A stretch of DNA of 64,000 nucleotides from Ahrensia sp. Its GTDB lineage: Bacteria > Pseudomonadota > Alphaproteobacteria > Rhizobiales > Rhizobiaceae. The notes under the pieces are model-generated. The model saw only the letters and a list, made by a program, of their open reading frames with translations, was not told where the DNA came from and did no database searches. Both the position numbers and the translations under genes were made by a program. The DNA lies in NCBI GenBank assembly GCA_028817895.1, contig JAPPOQ010000006.1:1-64000 (forward strand). Direction: 5' to 3'. The stretch's first letter is position 1. The number at the start of each line of letters is the position of its first letter. Below are positions 55,040-63,501 of this stretch, piece after piece.

Positions 55040-56071
55040 CTACTTCTCTGTCAGTTTCAGTTCGATGCGGCGGTTTCGGTCGCGCGCGTCCTGTGTGTCA
55101 GCGGTATCGAGCGGCTGAAACTCTCCGAAACCAGCCGCCACCAGCCGGTCGGCAGGCACGTTCTCACTGATGAGGTGCTTCACTACCGAAGTCGCTCGCG
55201 CAGACGACAATTCCCAATTGTCGCGATAGCGCCCCGTTCCGGACAGCGGAACATTGTCGGTGTGGCCGTCGACCCTCAAGACCCAATCAATCTCTTCCGG
55301 GATCTCCTGGGCCAGTTCGATCAGCGCGCGTGCCAACTGGGTCATTTCGCCAAGGCCGGCTTCATTCAAGTCTGCTCCGCCGGAGGGAAACAGCACTTCG
55401 GACTGAAAGACGAAGCGATCACCGACGATGCGGATGTCCTCGCGATTGCCGAGGATTTCCCGCAAACGACCAAAGAAATCCGATCTGTATCGGTTCAATT
55501 CCTGCACGCGTTGCGCCAGCGCGACGTTCAGCCTTCTGCCCAGATCGGCGATCTTGGTGGCGCTTTCGCGGTCTTTCACCTCGGATGCGTCCAAAGCGTC
55601 CTCAAGAGCCGCAATCTGGCGGCGCAAGGCTGTCAATTGCTGGTTCAGCAGTTCAACTTGCGAAAGGGCGCGACGGCTGACGCGGCGCTCCTCATCAAGC
55701 GTTTGCGACAATTCATCGGCACGCTGCTGCGCTTCGCCCGCAGCTCCTGACCCTTCGTTGAGAAGCGCCTGAAGACGGCTCTGCTCGGAACGGGATGTCG
55801 CCAGATTGGCCGTCAGTGCGCGGATTTGGTCTTCCAGATCCTGGCTGTTGGAGCGTTCCAACGCCAACAGATCGGTCAGTTCGTTGATCTGGTTGTTCAG
55901 CCTGTCGAGCACGGTGTCCTTGCCCGAAATCTCCCGGCTCAACAGGAACTGCGCCAGCACGAAAACCGAAAGCAGAAACATGATGGCGAGCAACAGCGTC
56001 GACAGCGCGTCAACGAATCCCGGCCAGTAGCTGGCCTGGTCGCGTCTGGCGCGCGAGCGGGGTCCATGCAT
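55040..56071 (-). CDS. OmpA/MotB-like peptidoglycan-binding envelope protein
   Basis: The 343-residue protein has one N-terminal membrane helix (FVDALSTLLLAIMFLLSVFVLAQ) whose FVDALSTLLL matches the plug and proton-site layout of MotB/ExbD-like stators. A coiled coil (about 60-195) follows. The C-terminal OmpA domain contains LRVDGHTDNVPLSG, ELSSARATSVVKHL and GFGEFQPLD. The preceding gene encodes the matching MotA/TolQ-like partner with a four-base gap. No flagellar gene is near, so a non-flagellar envelope motor or gliding-type role is inferred. Confidence 0.9.
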   Translation of the reverse strand: MHGPRSRARRDQASYWPGFVDALSTLLLAIMFLLSVFVLAQFLLSREISGKDTVLDRLNNQINELTDLLALERSNSQDLEDQIRALTANLATSRSEQSRLQALLNEGSGAAGEAQQRADELSQTLDEERRVSRRALSQVELLNQQLTALRRQIAALEDALDASEVKDRESATKIADLGRRLNVALAQRVQELNRYRSDFFGRLREILGNREDIRIVGDRFVFQSEVLFPSGGADLNEAGLGEMTQLARALIELAQEIPEEIDWVLRVDGHTDNVPLSGTGRYRDNWELSSARATSVVKHLISENVPADRLVAAGFGEFQPLDTADTQDARDRNRRIELKLTEK

Positions 56072-56075
56072 GGTC

Positions 56076-57128
56076 TTACGACTTGTCCCGGTTGGCGGGC
56101 GGGCGGGTCAGGCTGTCGCGGTTGTTGGCCGACATGGTTCGGTTCAACTGCTCCAACAGCGCTTTGACCTCGCTCTGGCTTTGGCTTTGCGAATCAACCC
56201 AGTCTCGAATGAGCTGCTGTTCGTTGCGCATATGCTTGACGAGGCCCTGAATGCCCTCGGCAAGGCTTGCCATCGCCGCCGTGGTGCGCGCGCCGCCGCC
56301 GCCATCGCGCACCTGCGCGGAAAGGCGCTCCACCGCCTCATTCATTTTGCTGGTGCTTTCACCCGATGTCGCAGTGTCGCCGGTCAGATCAGTCACCGAG
56401 GAGAGCCAGTTTTCCAACTCAAGGTAAAAGCGGTTTTGTGCCTGGCCGGATTGCAGATCGAGGAAGCCCAGCACCAGCGATCCAGCAAGCCCGAACAGAG
56501 AGGAGGAGAAGGCCGTCCCCATGCCATCCAGCGGGGCTTGCAGGCCGGATTTCAGTGAATCGAGAATGTCACTCGAATCGCCAGACCCTGGGTCAAGAGA
56601 ACCAATCGTATCGCCAATCGAGCCGATCGTCGTCAGCAAGCCCCAAAACGTGCCCAGCAGGCCCAAAAAGACCAAGAGACTGATCAGATAGCGCGAAATT
56701 TCGCGCCTTTCGTCCAGCCTGTTGCCGATGGAATCGAGAATGGATTGCGTGGAAATGGCCGAAAGCGCGCGCTGCGAACCGCCGATTTCCTTGTCGCCGA
56801 TCATTGCCGCCATGGGCGCCAGAAGGACGGGATCGCGACTTGTGTGAGCGCGATTTCCCCGCCGCATCGCATTGGCCCAGGAAACCTCCGGCATCAGGCG
56901 GATGACCTGAAGAAAGGCGAGGATGATACCCACCAGCAGCACACCGATGATCAGCCCATTCAGGCCCGGATTGGTGGCGAAAGCTTCAACGATCTGCCGG
57001 TTCAGGATCAGAACCAGAAAGCCCACTAGCGCTGTGAAGATGAGCATCGACAAAAGGTAGACGCGCGGTGAGGAGAGTTGGTGAGGATCGAAATCACGCG
57101 CCATCATGTTGCCCCGGCTCTTTGCCAA
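56076..57128 (-). CDS. MotA/TolQ/ExbB-like proton channel protein
   Basis: The 350-residue protein has four membrane segments (about 22-42, 55-75, and two near 145-170 and 210-230) and the family block LISLLVFLGLLGTFWGLLTTIGSIGDTI, plus MGTAFSSSLFGLAGSLVLGFLDL. The C-terminus is long and rich in glutamine and serine. With the OmpA/MotB-like partner it should form a proton-driven stator across the inner membrane. The upstream region to suhB (57129-57238) holds no gene. Confidence 0.9.
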   Translation of the reverse strand: MAKSRGNMMARDFDPHQLSSPRVYLLSMLIFTALVGFLVLILNRQIVEAFATNPGLNGLIIGVLLVGIILAFLQVIRLMPEVSWANAMRRGNRAHTSRDPVLLAPMAAMIGDKEIGGSQRALSAISTQSILDSIGNRLDERREISRYLISLLVFLGLLGTFWGLLTTIGSIGDTIGSLDPGSGDSSDILDSLKSGLQAPLDGMGTAFSSSLFGLAGSLVLGFLDLQSGQAQNRFYLELENWLSSVTDLTGDTATSGESTSKMNEAVERLSAQVRDGGGGARTTAAMASLAEGIQGLVKHMRNEQQLIRDWVDSQSQSQSEVKALLEQLNRTMSANNRDSLTRPPANRDKS

Positions 57129-57238
57129 ATCGGGTGCGCCGCCCTTTGGCGATCACGGCCCCGCAAATCACGGCTTATGCCGGATCGAGCGGTAGCTGAA
57201 AACAGATTTGCGCGCAAATCATGGCGCCAACCCATTCG

Positions 57239-58045
57239 TCAACCGCGCATGCCTTCCGGCAGAGGGCGGTTCAGGATCTCGCGCATTTTCGCATGCACCG
57301 TCTCGTTGCCCGCAATAAGACGACCAGTTTCATAAATCGATGCGGACGGATCCGGCTCGCTGACAAATCCACCGGCCTCGCGCACCAGCAACATGCCGGC
57401 TGCTACATCCCAAGGGCATAAGCCGGTTTCCCAATATCCGTCGAAACGCCCGGCCGCCACATAGGCCAGCGCCAGCGCCGCTGAACCGGTCGCGCGTATG
57501 CCGGCCACCTGGCCCATCACATTGCGCTGCTGAAACAGCGCGACACCGTGCTTACCTTTGTTGAGCGCTGGGATGCCGGTTGTCAGAAGACACTCATCCA
57601 TATCGCGCCGGGCGGCCACGCGCAGGCGGCGATCATTCATAAAGGCGCCGCGACCCTTTTCGGCGGTGAACAGTTCTTCCGCGACCGGGTTGTAGATGAC
57701 ACCCGCGATCAGTTCTCCGGCCCGTTCAAGCGCCAGCGAAACGGCAAACATCGGGTTGGAATGCAGAAAGTTCGTGGTTCCATCGAGCGGGTCGATGATC
57801 CAGCGATAGTCTGACCCCGTATCGATTTCACCGCCTTCTTCCATGAGGAAGGAATAGCCGGGCCGCGCCTTGTTGAGCGCGGTGCGCAGCGTCTTCTCCG
57901 CTTTCAGATCGGCTTGCGAGACGAAATCCCCGGGCCCTTTGCGGGAGACCTGAAGGTTTTCAAGCTCGTTGAAATCTCGCGTCAGCGATCGCCCGGCCTT
58001 GGTGACCGCTTCGACCATCACGTTGAGAAGGGCGGAACGGGCCAT
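57239..58045 (-). CDS. suhB: Inositol monophosphatase family protein (SuhB-like)
   Basis: The 268-residue phosphatase has the metal-binding signature WIIDPLDGTTNFLHSNP, and the second block WDVAAGMLLVREAGG. The leading LMEEGGE gives the extra acidic ligand. It hydrolyses inositol 1-phosphate or related sugar phosphates; SuhB forms also act in rRNA transcription complexes. It starts six bases after the efp stop and is probably on the same transcript. Confidence 0.93.
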   Translation of the reverse strand: MARSALLNVMVEAVTKAGRSLTRDFNELENLQVSRKGPGDFVSQADLKAEKTLRTALNKARPGYSFLMEEGGEIDTGSDYRWIIDPLDGTTNFLHSNPMFAVSLALERAGELIAGVIYNPVAEELFTAEKGRGAFMNDRRLRVAARRDMDECLLTTGIPALNKGKHGVALFQQRNVMGQVAGIRATGSAALALAYVAAGRFDGYWETGLCPWDVAAGMLLVREAGGFVSEPDPSASIYETGRLIAGNETVHAKMREILNRPLPEGMRG

Positions 58046-58051
58046 GAGACA

Positions 58052-58618
58052 TCAAGCCTCGGCGCGCTTCACATAGGTGATCTCATTTGTCTCCACGACG
58101 ATTTTTTCACCCGCCTCGATGAAGGGAGGCACCATCACCCGCACGCCATTGTCCATGACGGCTGGCTTGTAAGAGGAAGAAACCGTCTGTCCCTTCACGA
58201 CGGGATCGGCCTCGACGATTTCCAGCGTCACGAAGTCTGGCAATTTTATGCCGATCGGTTTTTCTTCATACATTTCAACGGTCACCTGCATGCCATCTTG
58301 CAAGAAGGCTTTGCGGTCGCCAACGAAATCAGCCTGAAGTTCCAGCTGTTCGTAGCTTTGCGTGTCCATGAAGACGAGCATCTCACCCTCGGCGTAGAGA
58401 TATTGGAAGTCCTTCTGTTCAAGGCGAACCTTCTCCACCGTTTCAGATGCACGGAAACGCTCGTTCAGTTTTGTGCCGTCAATGAGGTTTTTCAGTTCAA
58501 CCTGATTGAAGGCCCCACCCTTGCCGGGTTTGACCGCATTGGTCTTGACAGCAACCCAGAGCCCGCTTTTGTGTTCGATCACATTGCCGGGCTTGATCTC
58601 GTTTCCGTTGATTTTCAT
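58052..58618 (-). CDS. efp: Translation elongation factor P
   Basis: EF-P relieves ribosome stalling at polyproline. The 188-residue protein has the three beta-barrel domains of normal length. The modifiable loop near residue 32-34 reads KPGKGGAFN, with the lysine of the PGKGGA tip available for modification, and ends with the motif [14 protein letters not shown]-like tail. The start [14 protein letters not shown] is canonical. Confidence 0.96.
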   Translation of the reverse strand: MKINGNEIKPGNVIEHKSGLWVAVKTNAVKPGKGGAFNQVELKNLIDGTKLNERFRASETVEKVRLEQKDFQYLYAEGEMLVFMDTQSYEQLELQADFVGDRKAFLQDGMQVTVEMYEEKPIGIKLPDFVTLEIVEADPVVKGQTVSSSYKPAVMDNGVRVMVPPFIEAGEKIVVETNEITYVKRAEA

Positions 58619-58700
58619 CGCGCGTTGTCGCCAGCTGAATGCAGAATTTGCGTTCCTTGATCACACTTTGCAGGCCCGTTCAAGCCGGTGCGAGACGCGG

Positions 58701-59771
58701 TCAGGATGCGATGCGACTGTCCAGCTGATTGGCGGCTTCAAGGGCGCGCTTCCGATCGATGTCCGGCAGTTCACGAAAAAACCGGTCGAGGTCACGGTCG
58801 CTGAAACCGGCGCGACTTGAGATTACATGCCATGCGGCAGCGCGGATTTTGTCGCGCGGCGTGCCAACTCCAAAGGCATACATGCGCGCAAGGCGATTCT
58901 GCGCGATGATATTGCGCTGCGCAGCGGCCCGTTTCATCCAGTTAAAAGCGGCTTCAGGGTCTTTCTTTCCACCACGGCCATTGGCGAGCCAAACGCCCAA
59001 TTCCATCTGTGCGGTGTCGAACCCTCCGATCGCAGCGCGGCGCAGCCATTTCAGCGCCTCTTCATCATCGCCGTAATTGACGCCCTTGGCCTCGGCATGA
59101 ATGTTAGCCATCGCATATTGCGCGTCGGCCAAACCGCCTTCAGCCGCCTGCCTGTACCAGGGCAGGGCGTTCTTGAACCCCGCCCAGGTCGGGCGGTCCG
59201 ATGTGATCAACTGCGCCAGATTGAACGCTGCGCGCACGTGACCGGCCTTTGCGGACATTTCCAGAAATTTGCGACCCTCTTCCCTGTTCAATTCTATGGA
59301 GGTGCCCTGTAGCAGTGCATTTCCAAGCGCAAATTGCGCATCCGGATTGCCGCCTTCCGCGCCGAAGCGATACCACTCCAACGCCTTTTTGACGTCGCGG
59401 GCGACGCCGTAGCCGTTGGCATAAAGCTCACCAATCAAAGTCTGCGCGTTTGGGTCGCCCGCTTCGGCCCGCGGCAGCGCGAGCGAAAAGGCGGTGAGAT
59501 AGTAGCCGCGCTGAAACGCACCGAAGGCTTCATCGATCTTGGCTGCCTTGGGAGCATCCTGCGTCCCGAGCTGCGGTTCGCCTCTCTCGCTGTCCAATGG
59601 TGTTGCGAAAGCGGGGCCTTCGACCGGCGTTGCGAAGGTTTTGGCTGTTTGGTTGTCGGCGAGGGCAAGGGGCGCAAATGCCACATATGCGATGACAGCA
59701 GCAAGCGCAGGCAGCCTGAGCCAGCAGTGCCCGGCAGACAATTTACTGCGGTTCTTCAAATTGCGGTGCAT
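58701..59771 (-). CDS. Sel1/TPR repeat protein, exported
   Basis: The 356-residue protein has a signal-like segment after a basic leader (MHRNLKNRSK, then LPALAAVIAYVAFAPLALA). Six to seven Sel1-like repeats of about 36 residues follow, each with the A-x-G-x-A-x-A-Q-x-x-L pattern, for example AEAGDPNAQTLIGELYANGYGV and AEGGNPDAQFALGNALLQG. Sel1 proteins scaffold protein-protein contacts at the envelope. I choose ATG 59771 because the open frame before it has no signal peptide likeness. It overlaps the thiE-like gene end by 29 bases. Confidence 0.88.
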   Translation of the reverse strand: MHRNLKNRSKLSAGHCWLRLPALAAVIAYVAFAPLALADNQTAKTFATPVEGPAFATPLDSERGEPQLGTQDAPKAAKIDEAFGAFQRGYYLTAFSLALPRAEAGDPNAQTLIGELYANGYGVARDVKKALEWYRFGAEGGNPDAQFALGNALLQGTSIELNREEGRKFLEMSAKAGHVRAAFNLAQLITSDRPTWAGFKNALPWYRQAAEGGLADAQYAMANIHAEAKGVNYGDDEEALKWLRRAAIGGFDTAQMELGVWLANGRGGKKDPEAAFNWMKRAAAQRNIIAQNRLARMYAFGVGTPRDKIRAAAWHVISSRAGFSDRDLDRFFRELPDIDRKRALEAANQLDSRIAS

Positions 59772-60420
59772 GCTCGTCCAACAGGCGATTGATCGTATCA
59801 ACGGTCCCGGCCGCTTCAGCCAGGTCGATGCCATCACTTTGCGACCCAAAAACGGCATGGTCCACGGCGACGAACTCAGCGCCACATCGCGCGACGTCGA
59901 TGACGCTTTGTGGATTGCCCCCGGCTAGAACAATGCAGGGTATTTCGATCATTGCCGACCACCATCGGCCAAGTTCGAGGTTTTTTGGATTGGCCTCGTC
60001 ATGCGTGTCGCCGCCCGGTTTGCCGAACATCACATAGTCGGGCTGCAATTCGCCGAGAACCAGAGCATTGTGTCGCGTTTTCACGCCGCTCGCGCCGACC
60101 ATTTTGGTGGGATGGAGACTGTCCATAGCGGCCTTCAGATCGGTCGGATCGGCCCCCAATTGCAGGCCGTCGGCGCCAAGGCGCCCGGCGATTCGTGAAT
60201 TGTCGTGAATAAGTGCGGCGACGCCGCTTTTCTGCGCGGTAGAAACAAGCGGGCCGGCAAGCGCCTGAAACTGCGCCTCTTCCAGCGATGATGCGTAAAA
60301 GACTGCGCTTGCGATGTCTCCCGCCCGGAGGCAGGCTTCCCAGCCTTTGAGGCGCTCAGCTTCGGCAACCAGAGCCAGCCTCGCAACATCGACCATCAGC
60401 ACAAGGCGGCAGCGATTCAT
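59743..60420 (-). CDS. Thiamine phosphate synthase family protein
   Basis: The 225-residue protein is a ThiE-type TIM barrel: ALIHDNSRIAGRLGADGLQLG matches the ligand loop, DYVMFGKPGGDTHDE is the variant of the GPIFPT loop, and IVLAGGNPQSVIDVARCGAEFVAVDHAVF is the C-terminal phosphate-binding strand. The loop changes suggest a divergent member whose thiamine phosphate synthase activity is not certain. No other thi gene is near, and no TPP riboswitch was seen upstream. Confidence 0.8.
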   Translation of the reverse strand: MNRCRLVLMVDVARLALVAEAERLKGWEACLRAGDIASAVFYASSLEEAQFQALAGPLVSTAQKSGVAALIHDNSRIAGRLGADGLQLGADPTDLKAAMDSLHPTKMVGASGVKTRHNALVLGELQPDYVMFGKPGGDTHDEANPKNLELGRWWSAMIEIPCIVLAGGNPQSVIDVARCGAEFVAVDHAVFGSQSDGIDLAEAAGTVDTINRLLDEHAPQFEEPQ

Positions 60421-60500
60421 GACAAGATCAGTGGGAAGTGCTGGTTAAAGAATGTGCTGCAAACGGCACCACCGGCAGAGCTTGGCGAATCACCATCACT

Positions 60501-60530
60501 TTGCAATCAAACATTAGAGTTGCAATCAAA
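60501..60530. repeat. 11-base direct repeat, TTGCAATCAAA twice
   Basis: TTGCAATCAAA occurs at 60501-60511 and again at 60520-60530, spaced 19 bases start to start, about two helical turns. It lies 81 bases upstream of the thiE-like gene and after the small YdcH-type gene at 60640-60810. The rest of this 219-base gap shows nothing. A protein-binding site is possible. Confidence 0.4.
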
Positions 60531-60639
60531 TTCTGAGATTGGTCGAGCGGTGCGATTGGGTTCACACCGCCCTCTTTTTGGTGCGGCAGCAGGTCGCAAA
60601 AGATCGCTGAATGCCGCTTCAATCGGGGTGATACTTGCT

Positions 60640-60810
60640 CTAATTGGCCGCCGACAGTCGGTTGATTTCATCCTTTAGGCGCAGTTTCTGCCGTTTGACT
60701 TCTGCAAGCTCTACGTCGCTTGCGGAGGGGCTGGCAATAAGGCTGGAGAGCTGCGATTCAAGGGCTGAATGACGCTCTCTGAGCTGCTGCACATGCGCTT
60801 CTACGGACAT
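60640..60810 (-). CDS. YdcH family (DUF465) small protein
   Basis: This 56-residue coiled-coil protein begins MSVEAHVQQLRERHSALESQ, then LAEVKRQKLRLKDEINRL, the two helices of the DUF465 fold. GGAGGAAT sits before the ATG. It is close to the one on the other strand (61072-61278), and the two are divergent. The cellular function of this small family is not known. Confidence 0.85.
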   Translation of the reverse strand: MSVEAHVQQLRERHSALESQLSSLIASPSASDVELAEVKRQKLRLKDEINRLSAAN

Positions 60811-61071
60811 AAAATTCCTCCTGTTCCGGTTGAAGAAAGCTCCAGTGGTAAACGCTCCGACGCAAGAAATCCGGTGTCACAAACCTGCCACATCACGACT
60901 GAGCTGTCGAGCAAGGCAAAGTGTAATCGGACAGCGGTGAATTCTCTCTCAACGCGAACCGCCTATTTGTTGCTGTTTGAACCCCCCGCGCTTTCAACTT
61001 CACACATTTACAGATATGTCGGCATCGGTGAGCCGCAAGGCTGTTGATGTCAGTTTGTGACGGTTGTGACG

Positions 61072-61278
61072 ATGAGCGACGACCAGCAGGATGCCGAAAG
61101 GCGGATGACCTTTGCACGCCTTCAGCTTGAACATGCCGATCTGAAAGCCGCAATTGAGGCCATGGTCGCACAGGGTTCGGATCCGTTGCGCATTCAACGG
61201 CTCAAAAAGAAAAAGCTGGAATTGAAGGATCGGATGGAGAAGCTGTCCTCCAAAATCATCCCCGATATTATCGCATGA
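61072..61278 (+). CDS. YdcH family (DUF465) protein upstream of purE
   Basis: The 68-residue protein has the DUF465 helical hairpin: [45 protein letters not shown] start at ATG 61072 ([11 protein letters not shown]); a GTG at 61057 (frame start) is less likely. It precedes purE by 13 bases, and I recall a YdcH gene before purE in other Rhizobiales. It and its divergent partner share the 261-bp region between them, in which no other gene is visible. Confidence 0.85.
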   Translation: MSDDQQDAERRMTFARLQLEHADLKAAIEAMVAQGSDPLRIQRLKKKKLELKDRMEKLSSKIIPDIIA

Positions 61279-61291
61279 GCATCAGCAAACC

Positions 61292-61774
61292 ATGAGCGCT
61301 GATGTCGCCATCATCATGGGCAGCCAGTCGGACTGGAGCACCATGCGCCGTGCCTGCGAGATGCTCGATCGGCTGGGCGTGTCCTTTGAGGCGAGGATTG
61401 TGTCCGCGCATCGCACGCCGGACCGGCTCTATGCGTTCGCCAAAGGCGCGAAGGCCGAAGGCTTCAAAGTCATCATTGCCGGTGCAGGCGGTGCCGCGCA
61501 TCTGCCGGGGATGGTCGCGGCGCTCACTCCCTTGCCGGTCTTTGGTGTGCCGGTTCAGTCCAAGGCGCTTTCGGGGCAGGACAGCCTCCTGTCGATTGTC
61601 CAGATGCCTGCTGGCATACCTGTTGGCACTTTGGCGATAGGAGAGGCTGGAGCGGTCAACGCAGCCTTGCTGGCCGCGTCTGTGTTGGCTTTGGCGGATG
61701 AGGCACTTGCCGAGCGGCTCGACGCCATGCGTAGCGAGCAGACGGATGCCGTAGCCGACGAACCGCATGGCTGA
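61292..61774 (+). CDS. purE: N5-carboxyaminoimidazole ribonucleotide mutase
   Basis: PurE with PurK converts AIR to CAIR in purine synthesis. The 160-residue protein has [19 protein letters not shown], the [10 protein letters not shown] loop with the catalytic histidine, and [27 protein letters not shown]. It overlaps the start of purK by eight bases (61767-61774), so both are translationally coupled. Confidence 0.97.
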   Translation: MSADVAIIMGSQSDWSTMRRACEMLDRLGVSFEARIVSAHRTPDRLYAFAKGAKAEGFKVIIAGAGGAAHLPGMVAALTPLPVFGVPVQSKALSGQDSLLSIVQMPAGIPVGTLAIGEAGAVNAALLAASVLALADEALAERLDAMRSEQTDAVADEPHG

Positions 61775-62867
61775 ACCCGTGTCGTCACTGCTGCCAAATG
61801 CCACAATCGGGATTATTGGCGGCGGACAATTGGGACGCATGCTTGCGTCGAGCGCAGCGCAGCTTGGCTTTCGCACCATCGTGCTCGAGCCGCAGCCGGA
61901 ATGCCCGGCCGCACAATTGTGCAATCGGCAGATCGTTGCAGCCTATGATGATGAAGACGCGCTCACCGAACTTGCTCAACTCGCCGATGTGGTCACCTAT
62001 GAGTTCGAGAATGTTCCGCTGACCTCGGCCGACATTGTGGCGCGGCATGTTGCACTTTATCCGCCTTCAAGGGCCTTACAGGTTGCGCAGGACAGGCTGG
62101 CTGAGAAGAAATTCCTTGATGATCTTGGCGCTGCAATCGCCCCGCACCGGCCCATCGCCACGGTGGACGATCTGGAACATGCCCTTAGTGAATTGGGGGG
62201 TGGCGTGCTCAAGACCACCCGCATGGGCTATGATGGTAAGGGTCAGCATGTCTTTACGCGTGATCGAGCAGTTTCCCGCGCCGAATTGCAGGCGACGCTT
62301 GAGCAACTGGGCGGCATCACGGGTCAGCGCAACTGGGTGCTGGAACAGCTAATCGACTTTGAGTTCGAGTTCTCCATCGTTGCGGCGCGGAGTATCGATG
62401 GCGCCGTGGTTTCCTTTGATCCGGCGCGCAACACCCATGAGAACGGCATATTGCGACGCAGCCATGTGCCATCCCGCCTATCGAAGGACGATGAAAAAAT
62501 GGCGGCTGGGCATGTAGAGACGATCATGAAAGCACTCGACTATGTCGGCGTCATCGGCGTGGAATTCTTCAAGTCTGATGAGGGCATTGTGGTCAATGAG
62601 ATCGCTCCGCGGGTGCACAATAGTGGGCATTGGACGGTGGAAGCCTGTGCAACGTCGCAGTTCGAACAGCATATTAGAGCAATCGCCGGGCTACCGCTTG
62701 GCAGTCCACATCGTCATGCTGATTGCATCATGACCAATCTGCTGGGGCATGAGGCCGACGACATCACACAAGCTCTCGCTCAGGCGCAAACGAAGGTGAC
62801 ACTGTACGGCAAGGCCGAGGCGCGGGATGGACGCAAAATGGGCCACATGGTGCAAGTGTTGCCCTGA
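61767..62867 (+). CDS. purK: N5-carboxyaminoimidazole ribonucleotide synthetase
   Basis: PurK is the ATP-grasp enzyme that makes N5-CAIR from AIR, ATP and bicarbonate. The 366-residue protein has [14 protein letters not shown] near the N-terminus, [11 protein letters not shown] in the ATP-grasp loop, [19 protein letters not shown], and [18 protein letters not shown] with the catalytic residues. It starts inside purE. rpsU follows 232 bases downstream after a structured leader. Confidence 0.97.
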   Translation: MAEPVSSLLPNATIGIIGGGQLGRMLASSAAQLGFRTIVLEPQPECPAAQLCNRQIVAAYDDEDALTELAQLADVVTYEFENVPLTSADIVARHVALYPPSRALQVAQDRLAEKKFLDDLGAAIAPHRPIATVDDLEHALSELGGGVLKTTRMGYDGKGQHVFTRDRAVSRAELQATLEQLGGITGQRNWVLEQLIDFEFEFSIVAARSIDGAVVSFDPARNTHENGILRRSHVPSRLSKDDEKMAAGHVETIMKALDYVGVIGVEFFKSDEGIVVNEIAPRVHNSGHWTVEACATSQFEQHIRAIAGLPLGSPHRHADCIMTNLLGHEADDITQALAQAQTKVTLYGKAEARDGRKMGHMVQVLP

Positions 62868-62945
62868 GAATTGCAAGACTCTGCCAAATCAGCCGATTCT
62901 CGACGCAAATGATGTCGCGATAGCTGGACAAACGAGGTTATGCTT

Positions 62946-62993
62946 GCTAGGTCCAAGGCACTTGGTGAAGGATGTTGTCCTTCGCCTAGTTTT
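62946..62993 (+). ncRNA. Candidate three-way-junction RNA structure upstream of rpsU
   Basis: CTAGG at 62947-62951 pairs with CCTAG at 62985-62989. Inside, CCAAG/CTTGG (62953-62965, loop GCA) and GAAGGA/TCCTTC (62967-62983, loop TGTTG) form two hairpins with single-base linkers. A TTTT follows. It may be a terminator of purK or part of an rpsU leader. No known RNA family was recognised. Confidence 0.5.
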
Positions 62994-63099
62994 GCGCGCC
63001 TATTGGCTGCCTGCGAAACAGTCCACATGCATTCGTGCCGAACCTGCAGTTTCTGCAATGCCAGCATTTGTGCCAAATGAACAAAGGAGCGCGGTAACC

Positions 63100-63327
63100 G
63101 TGCAAGTCGTCGTACGTGACAACAATGTCGATCAAGCGCTGCGGGCGCTGAAAAAGAAGCTTCAGCGTGAAGGCGTTTTCCGCGAAATGAAGCTGCGCAA
63201 CTTTTACGAGAAGCCGTCGGAGAAGCGTGCGCGCGAAAAGGCCGAAGCGGTGCGTCGTGCCCGCAAGCTTGCTCGCAAACGTGCACAGCGCGAGGGCCTT
63301 CTGCCCAGCAAGCAGGGCGGTCGCTGA
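63100..63327 (+). CDS. rpsU: Ribosomal protein S21
   Basis: S21 is a small-subunit protein important for translation start. The 75-residue protein starts with GTG ([25 protein letters not shown]), then [27 protein letters not shown] and an arginine- and lysine-rich tail ([15 protein letters not shown]). AAAGGAG lies 10 bases before the GTG. An ATG further upstream opens the frame but does not fit S21. Expression may depend on the structured upstream region. Confidence 0.97.
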   Translation: MQVVVRDNNVDQALRALKKKLQREGVFREMKLRNFYEKPSEKRAREKAEAVRRARKLARKRAQREGLLPSKQGGR

Positions 63328-63501
63328 TCGCATTTGCAGATATTGCCGACGCTGATGCGCCGCGATTTCGCCGAAATGATGTATATTGAGCAGTGGCAAG
63401 GGCGGTCAGGTGATGATTGCCCTTGTTTTGCGTTTGGCGTCGAATCGGGCGATGATTGAGTGTGCCGCGCACCACATTGATTGCGAAAATGGCGGTGGGA
63501 C

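Noticed and set aside
60421-60639. TPP riboswitch upstream of the thiE-like gene
   Set aside because: The conserved CUGAGA and ACCUGAU-type segments are not seen.
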